From: Chondrilla cf. caribensis
Lineage: Eukaryota > Porifera > Demospongiae > Chondrillida > Chondrillidae
Length of the DNA stretch: 64,000 nucleotides
NCBI GenBank assembly: GCA_964020155.1
Contig: OZ026570.1
Span: forward strand, 1,362,221-1,426,220
Reading direction: 5' to 3'
Below are positions 12,701 through 63,582 of this stretch, piece after piece. The notes beneath the pieces are model-generated. The model saw only the letters and a list, made by a program, of their open reading frames with translations, was not told where the DNA came from and ran no database searches. The translations under genes and the position numbers were made by a program. Numbering within the stretch: position 1 is the stretch's first letter; each line of letters opens with the position of its first letter.

Positions 12701-15104
12701 CCTTTGTACACTATATAAGATTGAGAGTGAAACACATGCAAACAAACTGGCAGCCACCCTGGGTGTGCACTAGGAGAAGGCAGTGTATTTAGCCCAATTC
12801 TCCTATCCGTGATTGCACAGGGATACATACAATCATTTGAAAAACTATTCTAAAGTACACATTGCTTAAGGGATATTGTGTTAGCAGACGAGCACACTGG
12901 TGTTATCATGATGCAGGCATCATATGGGTAGGTAGGTACACTGTCTCATCCAGAGGAAGTGTTCATTCCATGAAATTCAATGCCCACACATCTCGCCTTC
13001 GATGCACTACACTTGAGAACACTGAACACTTCACTGCTCCACTGAACATGTGGTACTACCTGGATGTGCTACAATGAGCACAACCAGGATACGTACGTAT
13101 ATATTTCCATAGGTACTGTTCCATGAGGAATTTGGAAGTCTCCCTTCAACACTTTGACGACACAATGGGGCAATGTATGCACATTTAGATATTCTGGGAG
13201 TACTCTGGTACACATGTAATTGTACCTACCTACATAATACATACAGTGTAATTGGTTATTTCCTATTCACACGTCTACTAATCATTGTTCAACCATAGGT
13301 GTGTTTTCAAGACACAACACACCACTGATAGCGAAAGTACCTCTCAAGAAGCTGTAGCAGATACAGACACCTTTGCCTAATTGACACCTTGGGCTTTGCA
13401 CTCCGTATCAATTAGGCGAAGTTGTATATCCGCTACAGCTTCTTGAAAGGTACTTTAGCTATTACATGTAAGTCCAAAGGCAAAGTAATGCTAGGTCCGG
13501 TAAAACAGCAAAGATAAAGGCAACAAACCAGTAAGCTGGATAGTAGGACTACAGTACAGTGTGTAATACCAGGAATGTGTTAAGTCGTGAACAGTTTGTT
13601 TGAACCTTCGTGCAAGCCAAGTGGAAACATGGCATCTCCATACACAAGGTGATACATGCACACAATACAATGTGCCCAGTCTGTGTGTGCCTGTGTTTTT
13701 AGTCGAAGTGAGTGCAGACTCACCTGACAGCGAAGACAGAGTGTTCACAACTCCAACGGTTGCCACCAAGAAGGCTAGCTGGTAGAAGTAGTTTGCAAAG
13801 AACCACTGCATGAGGACAAATGACATGGTTGATATTGCAACAATAACAAAATCAATACTTCATTGTACAGCATATACATACGTATATACATGAAATTACA
13901 TACAAAACACATGCATTAATATACGTACAAGTATAGTATGTACACACCTGTGTGCTGTATGTACAGTACATATGCATGTACACATCTGTGTACTTATGTA
14001 CAGTATGTACACACCTACATATCTGTTGTATGTACAGTAAGTATGTACACACCTGTGTGTTATAATGACATTGTGCTGTACATACAGTACAATGTCATAC
14101 TGGCACACACATCAATACACAACACAATACCACTCACGATAATGCCAAACACCAGTGCCAGTAAAGCCGTTGCTCCAACAGACAATGGACCATTCTTTGA
14201 GTTCACTGGAGACCTTCCAGGTGCTGTCGACGGCACTTTAATATCATCTACACGTGTGAATACAGATATACGTACGTATGTACATATGACAGTATTATTA
14301 TGGAGAATGTGATGTAGTACATACGTAAGTAGGCAAGATCGTACCTAACATACCTATGTATGTATGTACGTAAGCACATACGTACGTATGCACTAGATGG
14401 TGACAACAAGCATGTATGTACGTACGTATGTTTATGTAGGTAACTACGTATTTACACTTACATATGTTGGCATATACTGATATGCGTACATATGTATGCA
14501 TGTGTATGTACATATATGAGGGGAAAGTTTAGTTCTAAAAAAGTACGTACAAATGTACAGAGATTTGTATGTGTGCTGACAGATAAGCTATTGTACATCT
14601 AGTGTACAGGCACACACATACGTACGTATGTATATACATTATGCATACAGAGAATAATAAAGTTTTGTATGGACACACTATACTATTTGTCCTTTGACCC
14701 TCAGCAAATAGTCAGTCTGCTGCAGTACATGCACCTAGACACGATACAACTAATACGTATGTAAAAACATTGTAGTATGTGCAGTGTGACGGTATCCAAC
14801 ACAGACATGGACTCACTCCAAGATTTTCTACGCCTTATTTCAATCGTTTGGGAGAATCGCACTCTGGAAGGCTTCTTCGCGCGATAGTTGGGCAGTGTAA
14901 CGTCTTCCTCAACTCTCTTCTCCACCAGAGGCTCAAAATTGGGTTCAGTCTACACATGCAAATATGCACATATGTACATACAAGACAGAATGTGGATGGA
15001 TCGCTTTAAACACACACAGAGAGAAAGTGGATATTTTGTATTTGGGAAGGTACATAACTTCACCATGTGCGTCGAAATTTTAAATCTACTGCGTGGAAGG
15101 TGAC

Positions 15105-15169
<65 letters not shown>

Positions 15170-15206
15170 TACACACAAACACACACAAACACACACATAC
15201 ACACAA

Positions 15207-15246
<40 letters not shown>

Positions 15247-15275
15247 ACAAACACACACACACACACAAACACACA

Positions 15276-15323
<48 letters not shown>

Positions 15324-18300
15324 GCTTACGTATATCTAAGTGTACTACAAGTATTATATAAGTGTATTGTACGTACTTACGTACATACATACATATGTTC
15401 TGTAACTACGTATGAACAACTGCACACAGGTACAAACGTACATACTTACGTATGTGTTGTGTTTTTCAATCCTGACACACACACATACGTACATAAACAT
15501 GTACACGTGTGTCAGAATTGAACTGACTCACATTAATTTGTACTTACGTATGTCTGATAAGTGAATTGCAAATTAATACTGGCATTGGATCTTCCTACCC
15601 TTATCACATCCTGTACATATAATAGGACATTCCTATCGTGAAATTGTAGTCGTGGTCAATTAATAAACATTTAACTAATCAAAGAATCTCCAAACTACAA
15701 GAGAACAAGTTCACTAGGTTGGAATTCACTCTCAACTGTATACCCAGGTGAATTGAATGAACCCTGTGTACACTGAGTACATAATAATAGGAACCTACAC
15801 AGAGAGACCTTCTCCATTAAAGAGCTCTGAATGGCCACAATAAAAGGATATGAGGAAGCGAATACAAAATTGGGTCCCATTGAAACTCCATAGGGTTTAT
15901 CTTACATGAATGACCTCTGAAATGAGGAAACGTTGACAATGAAACACAATTCAAGCCCCCACAATGTGCAAAGTGTGCTGAAAACATGGAGAGCTTGCAC
16001 ATACACATACGCATCTCATACGTAGCTTCCAGTTAGTTCCCGTACACTTCAGTGAAAAACATATACGCACCCTTGTATGTGTGTGGACAGGTCAGCAATA
16101 GAACCACTAGCTGATAAGGTTGACAGCTGGACGACCTTTGAGGGTCAATGTATGCAGAGGGGGTTCATTTCATTCACTACAAAGGTCACTTACTCATTGA
16201 AGGTATTCAACACATGTGCAGAAAACATAAAAGGAGTAACTTTGCATGTGTGGCGACTAGTCAGCAGTGGGAATACCAATAAGGTTGACTTTGATTTCAA
16301 AACCTTCCCAAGTAAGAATGATCAACAGGAAGTGTGAATACATACGTAAGTATGCACAACAATCCTGGTAGCAATGTACACACATACAGACTGTACTAGA
16401 TGAGCTGCAGTATACATCATATCATATGTGCATACGTATGTATGTACAGTATACATACGTAGGTATGTTTATATACAGTTGTGGGAATCATTCAACTATA
16501 CATATGCACATATGCATGTATGTATGTCTGTAAGCATTTGTATATAGCCTAAAATATAGATACACACAGAATATGCATTCGTATTTATATACACAATATG
16601 TACGTAAACCTATGAACATGTCCAAGTTCACAGTATGTACACAGGAACAATACATTGACCTTTCTGCCACTTATAATGATACTTGAAACTGAAATACATA
16701 CATACATGGTGTTTGTGCATATATTATGTATGTGCATGTACGTACGTATAATACATTACATAGTGTGTATACATCAAAAATTGCAGTTACATACATAATA
16801 TATACATACTTGTGAAAAACACAATGCAGACTTGAATACATAATATGCAGAGCAAACATAGGGACAACAGTAAATATGTACGTACATACGTATATACACT
16901 TACGATGGTAATGCTTTCAGATATTCTGGCAGCTGTGTTCTCTTGAAGATGTGCAGCACCATCCAACGTGGTCTCCGGTGAATCTCTACCTACAGTGCCT
17001 TCCTCCGCCTGCTTGCTTGCCTCCGTGTCACACAGGGAAGGCTCCCCATAAATCTCTTTCTGTCCTGTCTCTTGGTTTATCGCCACGATACAATCTGCTT
17101 CGGTGGGTTCAGTCTGTTCGTCGAGGTCCTCTAAGGTGTCACTTTGAGGGTCATCCACATGATCTTCCAAAAGTGCAACCCGTTCACTGGTGGCAGAGCT
17201 TTCTGGAGACTTGAGACACGACTTCCTTGGGCTAGCCGATGAAGAAGTGGGTGGCAGTGGTGGCGCTCTGTCCTCCTGTGTCAATTGGCTCTGCTTACTC
17301 GGACAGCACAATCGATGCCACGGTCTCCAGAAGATGAAGGGTAAAAGACAGATGGTGAACAGAGAGGTCTTGAAATACACGGAAAATAAGGGCTTGGGAT
17401 AGGAATCATCCTTGAAAAGTTTCTGACATGAGAAAATGGTTGTGAAAATGATTATGTAAGAATTTGTACAGCAGTTACATGTGAACATCTACGTAAGCAT
17501 GGATTCCAACTTGCTTAGTAAGTACCTTGAAGGGCACACCGAATCTGTACTTTTTATCAGAGGTACTTGCTATCAGTACTGATCGACAGAGTGTATATGA
17601 GCTAGGGACTGAGTGGCGTGCATGCGATAACAGAAGTGTGTTCTAAACACAGTATTTCCCAAGCAAATTGCACTTTATGTGTATGAGGTAGACGTGCCTA
17701 ATTCTGGACAGTTGGTCTATTGATGAATTGGTTTGAAGAAACCATTATTTACGCATAGTTTACTCTCTTAATTCTCACACCAAGTGGGACATGGCATTCT
17801 GTGGTCTGCTCACTGTTGACCAGATTTGGTAGATAATCAAGTTGTCTGCCATGATGAATGTACTGTAAGTTAGGTGCGTTGATCTTACCATTCGCATTGA
17901 CCACCAGATGAACTACTAGAAGTGCATATTCTAGTGGAATACAGTGGATATTTGTTGATCTGCCGCAATTCGTCTTTAAAAAATATGGTGAATTAACGAG
18001 TTTGGTAGACTAACCGGATATTGAATAACACTTCTACATTACATTGTTATTGGGAGATAGTGGCAGATTGAAAGGATCAGGGGATAGAGGAGTGGTTGAT
18101 TAACAAGAGCTCACTGTATGTGTACATATATAACTTCACATGTAAGCATGTTTAGTACAGGAGGTATATGTGTACACAAACAAACATATATATGTGTATA
18201 CAAACAAAGTGAATACACAAAGGTAAGATTAAGTACATACGTACATACGTATGGATGCATAGTGTGAACATAATAACATGTAGCTGTGACCCACTTAACA

Positions 18301-19136
18301 CTTACGTACTTGTGTGCTAACAGAAAGCAACAGACTACAAATCAATGCAACACACTGCCATACGGACATGCGTGATTGATACTAGGGGTAATAGGAGCTC
18401 TGAGTATGGGTCTCAATAGGTAATACGTGTAACAAGTTAACAGGTTATTCTGCTTTTACCAAACTGTATGGTCCTATTTCACATGGACAGTCCACCAAAC
18501 GATGTGCACATACCGTTCTGTCGAAGTTGTACCAAAAATACAGGCATTATATCATACATCATTAGTATCAATACTGGTAGAACACCTTTTTGGGTGGACC
18601 AATCAGCACAATTCAATATCCATTCCGGGATTATTATAATTCAGAATTACCCCTCTACCACATAACCTCACTCGAAGGAGTCCCATGGTTCGAGTGGACT
18701 TCCCCAACTTCCTTATAATATTGCTTCACTGCGTTCGCATCAAAAGGTCAACGCTAATATTCTTCTAAAAGGGTACTATCCAAGTGGTACCGTTGGCAAG
18801 GACCGTGGTATATGATCCATTGGGTCTTCAAAGGAGAGTCCAAACGATACAGTAGAACCATAGACACAGTATCGGGTGCCTATCTTACAACAATTCGTTT
18901 CTAACGACCCACTTCAGTACGAAGTAGGTTGAGAAACGTACACGTACCTCTGATATCACAGCCGATGCTACCCAGATGATGTCCACCACCAACAGGATGA
19001 CAATACCGAGGGCTATCTTCGTCCGAAGAACCTTCTTCAACTTGAAAAAGACTCTTACTGGTACACTGTGGGAGATTCTTCTCGAATCGTCCGGGTTTGG
19101 TTCATTTGGTTCGAGAGATGCCGGGTTTTGGTCCAT
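7625..19136 (-). CDS. SLC35F5: SLC35F5-like solute carrier (drug/metabolite transporter superfamily), complete, 11 exons
   Basis: Exons in transcription order: 19136-18948, 17422-16904, 14949-14817, 14247-14138, 13805-13724, 11141-10937, 9827-9754, 9331-9169, 8737-8647, 8083-7941, 7715-7625. They sum to 1800 nt (599 aa plus stop), all have GT-AG borders and their phases agree. The first helix reads ALGIVILLVVDIIWVAS, nearly the same as human SLC35F5. Later landmarks are SRVRFSQTIEIR, IVVIISGGGAALVGL, DRLEIPMFFG, IVNGFVGTVLSELLWL and GSFLTSPLVGTLSLSL. Ten transmembrane helices with two EamA-type halves are expected. The vertebrate homologue has 523 aa. The extra length is mostly in exon 2, which carries a long acidic, Ser/Glu-rich cytoplasmic loop (about residues 80-235) after the second helix. 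The human protein's substrate is not well defined, so none is given here. The start is the first Met of exon 1; it leaves a 38-residue N-tail. The neighbouring AMZ gene is on the same strand about 3 kb away. Confidence 0.93.
7861..7923 (+). repeat. (CA)n microsatellite in intron 10 of the SLC35F5-like gene
   Basis: Mostly CA dinucleotides with ATGTACGTAC interruptions. On the sense (-) strand it is (GT)n and starts 17 nt after the exon 10 donor at 7935-7940. Confidence 0.9.
8218..8356. mobile_element. MITE-like inverted-repeat element, 139 bp
   Basis: The ends are inverted copies: ATACCGTATAGCGTGAAAT on the left and GCGGGAAATTTTTGCGGG on the complement of the right, terminating in CGCTATACGGTAT. 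The inverted similarity extends inward through GCGGGACAAAAT, and the centre contains further ATCCGCGAA repeats. There is no coding capacity, so it is non-autonomous. It lies in intron 9 of the SLC35F5-like gene. Confidence 0.75.
8354..8464. mobile_element. MITE-like hairpin element, family 'TATCCTGCCTAGGTGTGCTG', copy 1
   Basis: A 29-bp left arm (8354-8382, TATCCTGCCTAGGTGTGCTG then CAGCAGATA) is repeated as a perfect inverted arm at 8436-8464, with a 53-bp loop. It abuts the preceding 8218-8356 element, sharing the bases TAT. The flank to about 8545 (GATAGACTATTTATACTGCA, then CATGCACATAGTCCAGTACA) is also part of the repeat, because it recurs next to copy 2 near 33540. Confidence 0.8.
9693..9726 (+). 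repeat. (CA)n microsatellite in intron 7 of the SLC35F5-like gene
   Basis: AC/CA repeat. On the sense (-) strand it is GT and lies about 27-60 nt after the exon 7 donor (9748-9753). Confidence 0.85.
10077..10249. mobile_element. MITE-like element, TATAC(A/G)GTTGAA ends, 173 bp
   Basis: The left end TATACAGTTGAACCTC is mirrored by the right end AATTTCAACCGTATA. The interior contains GGACACATTGGGACTGAAGA and GGTGTCCTTTG, resembling the better-preserved element at 32355-32537. Confidence 0.6.
10361..10883. mobile_element. non-autonomous DNA transposon with about 40-bp terminal inverted repeats, 523 bp
   Basis: The left end TATGTGACCGTACTTAGGAA, then AAGGGGTCTTTTGGTGGGTT, is repeated inverted at the right end (AACCCACCAAAAGACCCC, TTTTCCTGAGTACGGTCACA). 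Both borders abut TATA, consistent with a TA target duplication. No transposase frame is present. The element sits in intron 6 of the SLC35F5-like gene. Confidence 0.8.
11290..11437 (+). repeat. tandem repeat, 17-bp unit (GTTGGATAAACCAGGT) and a 32-bp variant
   Basis: Three or four units of GTTGGATAAACCAGGT are followed by two longer units (GTTTGGTAAACCAG plus ATGTCCAATTAACCAG). Words like GATAAACCAGG recur at 11513 and 11580-11725, so the block is an expanded part of a dispersed repeat. Confidence 0.75.
13330..13462. mobile_element. MITE-like hairpin element, family 'AAAGTACCTCTCAAGAAGCT'
   Basis: The left arm 13334-13387 (AAAGTACCTCTCAAGAAGCT, GTAGCAGATACAGACACC, TTTGCCTAATTGACAC) is an inverted copy of 13405-13456 with few mismatches. 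The inverted match extends a few bases outward (ATAGC). The loop is about 17 bp. Related sequence occurs at 29713-29775 and, degenerately, at 5615-5750. Confidence 0.8.
15103..15320 (+). repeat. (AC)n microsatellite in intron 2 of the SLC35F5-like gene
   Basis: About 218 bp of CA repeats with periodic AAAC interruptions. On the sense (-) strand it is a (GT)n tract beginning about 370 nt and ending about 150 nt before the exon 3 acceptor at 14950. Confidence 0.95.
16904..17422 (-). CDS. SLC35F5: exon 2 of the SLC35F5-like gene: helix 2 plus long acidic loop
   Basis: This is the largest exon (173 codons, phase 0 at both ends; acceptor TGTCAG, donor GTAAGT). It begins KLFKDDSYPKPLFSVYFKTS and continues into a hydrophobic helix ending WRPWH, matching the second helix of SLC35F5, which ends WKPWR. 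The remainder is rich in Ser, Pro, Glu and Asp with no hydrophobic stretch, for example LEDHVDDPQSDTLEDLDEQ. It is presumably a disordered cytosolic loop. The loop is longer than in the human protein and would be a natural place for sorting signals or phosphorylation. Confidence 0.9.
17423..18947. other. SLC35F5: intron 1 of the SLC35F5-like gene
   Basis: No exon is seen. Besides the repeat at 17505-17610 it is AT-rich unique-looking sequence with scattered GTACATACGTA words (18230-18250). Confidence 0.6.
17505..17610 (-). repeat. dispersed repeat, family 'GCTTAGTAAGTACC', copy 1
   Basis: It contains CAACTTGCTTAGTAAGTACC, AATCTGTACTTTTTATCAGA and GGTACTTGCTATCAGTACT. The same words in similar order occur at 23545-23700, 24170-24305 and 37912-38090, so this is an interspersed family with AGTAAGTACCT-type ends. 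Confidence 0.55.
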
Positions 19137-19879
19137 CTGTTACTCCACAAACGTGTCTCTACCGTTGATGACGATGGGACGTGTAGCGACTGCTGAGAAA
19201 CGGGAAATCCGTGGCGATCGTCAATAATGCAGTCTTATATACACACGATTGCACGAGGGGTATTTGTAAGAGGTACCTATCATCATAGCCACGCGGCAGA
19301 CATGAATAATGAGAAGTTCATTATATTCGGTTGCCTGGATACCGACCACAAGCGAATCACGCTGTTAGCACGCTGCGTGTATAGTCTATCTAGATGGACT
19401 ACATGCCAGAGTGACATCATCTGTTACATGTGGATTATTATATTACAAATTGGCAGAATTCTCTGACTATCTTGAGACACCATCAGTATTGTATACACTG
19501 TACTATCATGGTAAAAATTGACCCATCCAAAAATTAGCCTCAGTCGAAATATTACAGCCATAGTTTATCCCATAGAATAAAATTTTGCTGCAAGATTTTG
19601 AACGAGGACAACTTTGAGAAAAAACTCACAAAATATCATAGGACTAAGTTTTCCTGTCACATTTCATACATGGGATCGATAAGAGTAGCAGTGAAATTTA
19701 ATATAATTATACCTTACTTTACAATAGACAATCAGAATGCAAAATTAATGCTCAACAAATAATGCCACTATATACTAACATTATATAAAATTTGATATAA
19801 TATTGATAATATTATAATAGAATACAAAGGAATACTGCATAATTATTTTATTACACACTAGGGTGCTGCAATATAAAAT

Positions 19880-20580
19880 GTGCTGAGATGACAAAAATTG
19901 ACCATCAGCACCACGTACACCACTGAGTACTCAAAACTCCCAATGAGGTGTTTTGACCATATTATTTTCGTGGGTTTGAAAAGTGTGGTGTTATGACCAG
20001 AATTTGACAACATAACACCACCTGTCAGGCACTACTAAGTACAAATAACCTCCCAAAGAGATGCTTTAACCATATTGATACACATTTTCTGGTCATCACA
20101 AGGCCCCTAAATACCACCTCCAGGAGGGTGTACATGCATCAGAATTAGCTCTATGATGCATCACATGTACATGCACACCAGAGTGGCACCTCCATTGGAG
20201 TGTATACATACAAAAGTATATGTAGTTATATATGCATCATAATATATGGACAATAGGAGTTTTTTGAATGGCATGAAACACATCTTTTTGTCACCACAAG
20301 GTCTGTACTACCTCCAGAAGAGTGTACATGCATCATTATTTGTTCTATGATGCATCACATGGACACCAGAATGACTGTGGTGATCAGCAATAAAATTTGA
20401 CATTAATATTAGTCCATCACCATGAGGCCCATAGTGCATCCAGGAGTGTGTGCATGCCTTAGAATTTGTGTTGATAAGTTTGATATGGTCACTGTGCAGC
20501 CCCTGGTAACCAGCAGCAAAATGTGAAATTCCCTGGCCGGTCACAATGAGGTCTATAGTACCTCCATTGGAATGTACATA
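19880..20580 (+). repeat. dispersed repeat region (ACCTCCA-GA/TTGGA-GTGTACATGCAT words)
   Basis: Recurrent words such as CCTCCAGAAGAGTGTACATG, CTATGATGCATCACATG and CTGGTCACCA/CCGGTCACAA appear several times. The same vocabulary occurs in DNAJC13 intron 36 at about 60420-60775. No coding frame is seen. Confidence 0.5.
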
Positions 20581-20584
20581 CATG

Positions 20585-21640
20585 CATTGAAAAATATTTA
20601 GCACCTCCGAATGTACCTAATGTTACGGGCCAGATACTGAAATGGGGATTATTTCTGCATTTACTTCATGCCATCAGCCAGGTGTGGCAAAAACTTCAGA
20701 TTGATATACTCCCTTTCCCATGAGTTATGCAAGAAGGTGCTTACTACTTCTCCTATCCTCTCATATACATTAAAACAATATTAAGCACTTTCGAATGTAG
20801 CTAAGGTTATGGGCCACATACTGAGGTGGGAATTGTTTCAGCATTAAGGTCATGTCATCAGCTAAGTCTGGTGATAATATCAAGTTGACACACGTCCTCT
20901 CCCCTCTCACATAGGTTCTTAATTAACTTTTATTTTCCTATTCTCTCCATACATTGAAAAATATTAAGCACCTCCGAATGTAGCTGGAGCTACAGGCCAC
21001 GTATTGAGATCAAAGTTATTTCAGCACTCAGTTCAGTAAACATATATATCAAGTTGACATGCTCCCTCTCCCATGAGTAATGCAAGAGGGTGCTTAGCGT
21101 CTATTCTCCTATTCTCTCCCATATAATATAATATTATTACATTCAAAAATATTAAGCACCTCCGAATGAAGCTAGAGTTATGGGCAACATAGGGAGATGG
21201 GAATTGTTTCATATGTTAGTTCATGTCCTCAACTAGGCCTTGTAAAAATAATGAGTTGACAGACCCCTATTCCAATGAGTTATGCAAAAAGGTACTAGGT
21301 TACAGGCAACATACATACAAAGATGAGATTTGGTTCAGCATTTAGTCCATGCCATCAGCTAGGTCTGGTGATATTATCAAGTTGACATGCCCCCACTCCA
21401 ATAAGTTATGCAAGAAGGTGTTAGCATCGATTCTGTTCTCCTATTCTCTCCCATACATTGAAAAATATTAAGCACCTCCAAATTTAGCTGGGGTTACAGG
21501 CCATCTATTGAGAAGGGAATTGTTTCAGCATTTACTTCATGCTATCAGCTAGGTCTGGTAAAAATATCAGATTGATATGCCCTCTCTCCCACGAGTTATG
21601 CAAAAAGGTGCTTAGTATTATTTCTCCTATAGGAGAGGAT
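20585..21640 (+). repeat. satellite-like tandem array, about 185-200 bp units, 5-6 copies
   Basis: The word TTAAGCACCTCCGAATGTAG (with variants) recurs at about 20595, 20781, 20964, 21151 and 21467. Each copy is followed by GGGAATTGTTTCAGCATT, CATCAGCTAGGTCTGGT, TCAAGTTGACATGC and ATGAGTTATGCAAGAAGGTG in the same order, with one truncated copy near 21290. Copies diverge, so the array is old. Confidence 0.8.
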
Positions 21641-22099
21641 CATAGTATGCATGCATCAAAAATGTGTTGTCAAGTTGGATATACTGTATTATACATTATA
21701 CTCTGCAGTGTATCAGCATATGGTAGTTCATATCACAAACATTGGCTGCCACCATTCACGTTTGTAGGCTATATAGGATATAGAATGTTGCCATATTGCC
21801 AGGTCAATTTTTGGCAGGTAACATCCTGTAAGAAATATTGGTGGGAATGAAACCTTTTGTAACAGTACTCGAGGACGTACTAATTTTGCAAATTTGTAAT
21901 AAAATTTATCATTGTATGAGAACAGAATGAAATCCTCAATAAAATTAAAAACCTTACTCATTTACTGTACATAATAACATACCCAAATGGTCTGACAAAT
22001 AGATCTCTTTATTAGTACAAGCAACACAATATAATATTATATTACAATATACGTATGTACAAAGATAACATTAAAATATAATATACGTTGTAAACTCAT

Positions 22100-23266
22100 T
22101 CATGAATCAGAAATACATTTCTGTAGAAACAGAAGACGCTTCCTGACCCAGTCTCCAGCATGCTTCATGCCATGTTGCTGATAGAAAGCGAACAGTTTCG
22201 TGTACCTTTCGACGACATCAAATCCACAAAGACGCTGCAGTTTTCTGAGGTCAATCGGGCAGAGGTGCATGGGTTGTGAAAAGTCCTCCTCCAGGTGGCC
22301 GGAACCGTTCATACAACACTCAAAATAGATACAATGATCAACTCCAAGCATGTGTGCCACCTCATGCACAAGTAGCCGGCAGCATCGCTCCAACAGGATT
22401 GAATAGTACTGCGGCTCTTTTTTGGATTTCAGTGTCTCAATTTCATACCAGTTCTCGCAGGAAAATTCGGTGTGGGGATCATACCTTCTGAAACTGAAGC
22501 AGGCCACTCTGGCCAGCCCCCCAGCCCAACCTGCGATGAAGAGATCGGATTTTGACTCGTACATGTCAGATGTGGTGACGGCAATGGTGCATATCGCATC
22601 CTCGGTGACTACGTTTCGAAGAATCTGAAGGACAGATGAGACGTGGAGTTGATAATGACCAGAAGATTTGTGATATCTGAACTGCACATCATATTTCCGC
22701 TGTGAGGCCCTCAGTCCAGCATCTTCGTGGGATTCATCAAAGTTGAGTGAAGCCCTGTTAGGTGTAACCTCAAGGCTGACAGCAGGAAGCACCTTCACCT
22801 CAAGACAGAAGAAGGCTTCAGCATAATTCTTTAGGTGGACCAACTGAGGACTCTTATTGATGGTGAATTCTCCAATGGGCAAAATACACACACTCTTTCC
22901 AGGGTAACGTTGTGGAAGAAAGGTTTCTTTTGCAAAGAAATCGCCCTTCATTCCTCTAATTTTACGCTTCCCGAGGAAGGGCGTTTGCTCCAAAAACTTT
23001 GCAAATGACTGTCCTTCCTCTTTGTATTGCGCGAGCCAGTCATTCTCAGAAGAGGGCTTGGGGATAGGACTAAAGAATTCTTCACTGGGTTGGTATTCCC
23101 TTCCAACGTCTTCACCTATTGCTTTTTTCCTTTGAGCTTTATTAGGAGCTCTGAAACCCTTAGCATAAGGGTGAAAGTGCTGTCGTTTAGTCCTTGATGA
23201 CGACATCCGGGTTTTTTCGCAGTTGAAGAGAGTAAAACCCTGATTGAAAATGGTAGGCGTGACCAC
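22100..23266 (-). CDS. archaemetzincin-family zinc metallopeptidase (AMZ1/AMZ2-like), single exon, 388 aa
   Basis: The core motif HEVAHMLGVDHC (residues 301-312) supplies the three catalytic zinc His (301, 305, 311) and the Glu302 base. It continues FECCMNGSGHLEED and LCPID, the typical archaemetzincin layout HExxHxxGxxHCx4CxM followed by CPxC. The downstream KLQRLCGFDVVERY also matches AMZ2. Archaemetzincins are soluble aminopeptidase-like metzincins. The length is close to human AMZ2 (about 360 aa). The last Cys of the second, structural zinc site is replaced by Asp339 here. The first 60 residues are basic and poorly conserved, so Met21 (codon at 23204-23206) is a good alternative start. 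The gene has no intron, unlike its multi-exon neighbours, which may mean an old retroposition. It is head-to-head with DNAJC13. Confidence 0.92.
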   Translation of the reverse strand: MVTPTIFNQGFTLFNCEKTRMSSSRTKRQHFHPYAKGFRAPNKAQRKKAIGEDVGREYQPSEEFFSPIPKPSSENDWLAQYKEEGQSFAKFLEQTPFLGKRKIRGMKGDFFAKETFLPQRYPGKSVCILPIGEFTINKSPQLVHLKNYAEAFFCLEVKVLPAVSLEVTPNRASLNFDESHEDAGLRASQRKYDVQFRYHKSSGHYQLHVSSVLQILRNVVTEDAICTIAVTTSDMYESKSDLFIAGWAGGLARVACFSFRRYDPHTEFSCENWYEIETLKSKKEPQYYSILLERCCRLLVHEVAHMLGVDHCIYFECCMNGSGHLEEDFSQPMHLCPIDLRKLQRLCGFDVVERYTKLFAFYQQHGMKHAGDWVRKRLLFLQKCISDS

Positions 23267-23340
23267 GGTATTTGGTGATCATGTGCTCAGAAATGGGACG
23301 GGACGGATTTTCCTTGAAGTTTTAGTCCTTCTGCTGGAAC
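23267..23340. promoter_or_regulatory. presumed bidirectional promoter between AMZ-like gene and DNAJC13
   Basis: Only 74 bp separate the most upstream AMZ-like start codon from the DNAJC13 start codon (134 bp if AMZ starts at Met21). There is no TATA box. Transcription start sites, and part of each 5' UTR, must overlap this short stretch or lie inside the neighbouring coding sequence. The bidirectional function is inferred from geometry alone. Confidence 0.55.

Positions 23341-63582
<40,242 letters not shown>

Larger units (their letters stand above)
19137..22099. other. repeat-filled spacer between SLC35F5-like and AMZ genes
   Basis: It holds the two repeat blocks listed separately. Nothing coding is supported. 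A TTTATT at 22008-22013 (AATAAA on the - strand) is a plausible poly(A) signal for the AMZ gene about 90 bp after its stop codon. Confidence 0.6.

Noticed and set aside
13031..13213. Short open frames in SLC35F5-like intron 5
   Set aside because: Not conserved; the flanking exons join in phase (LSSLSG to VFVLIMSAIP) without them.
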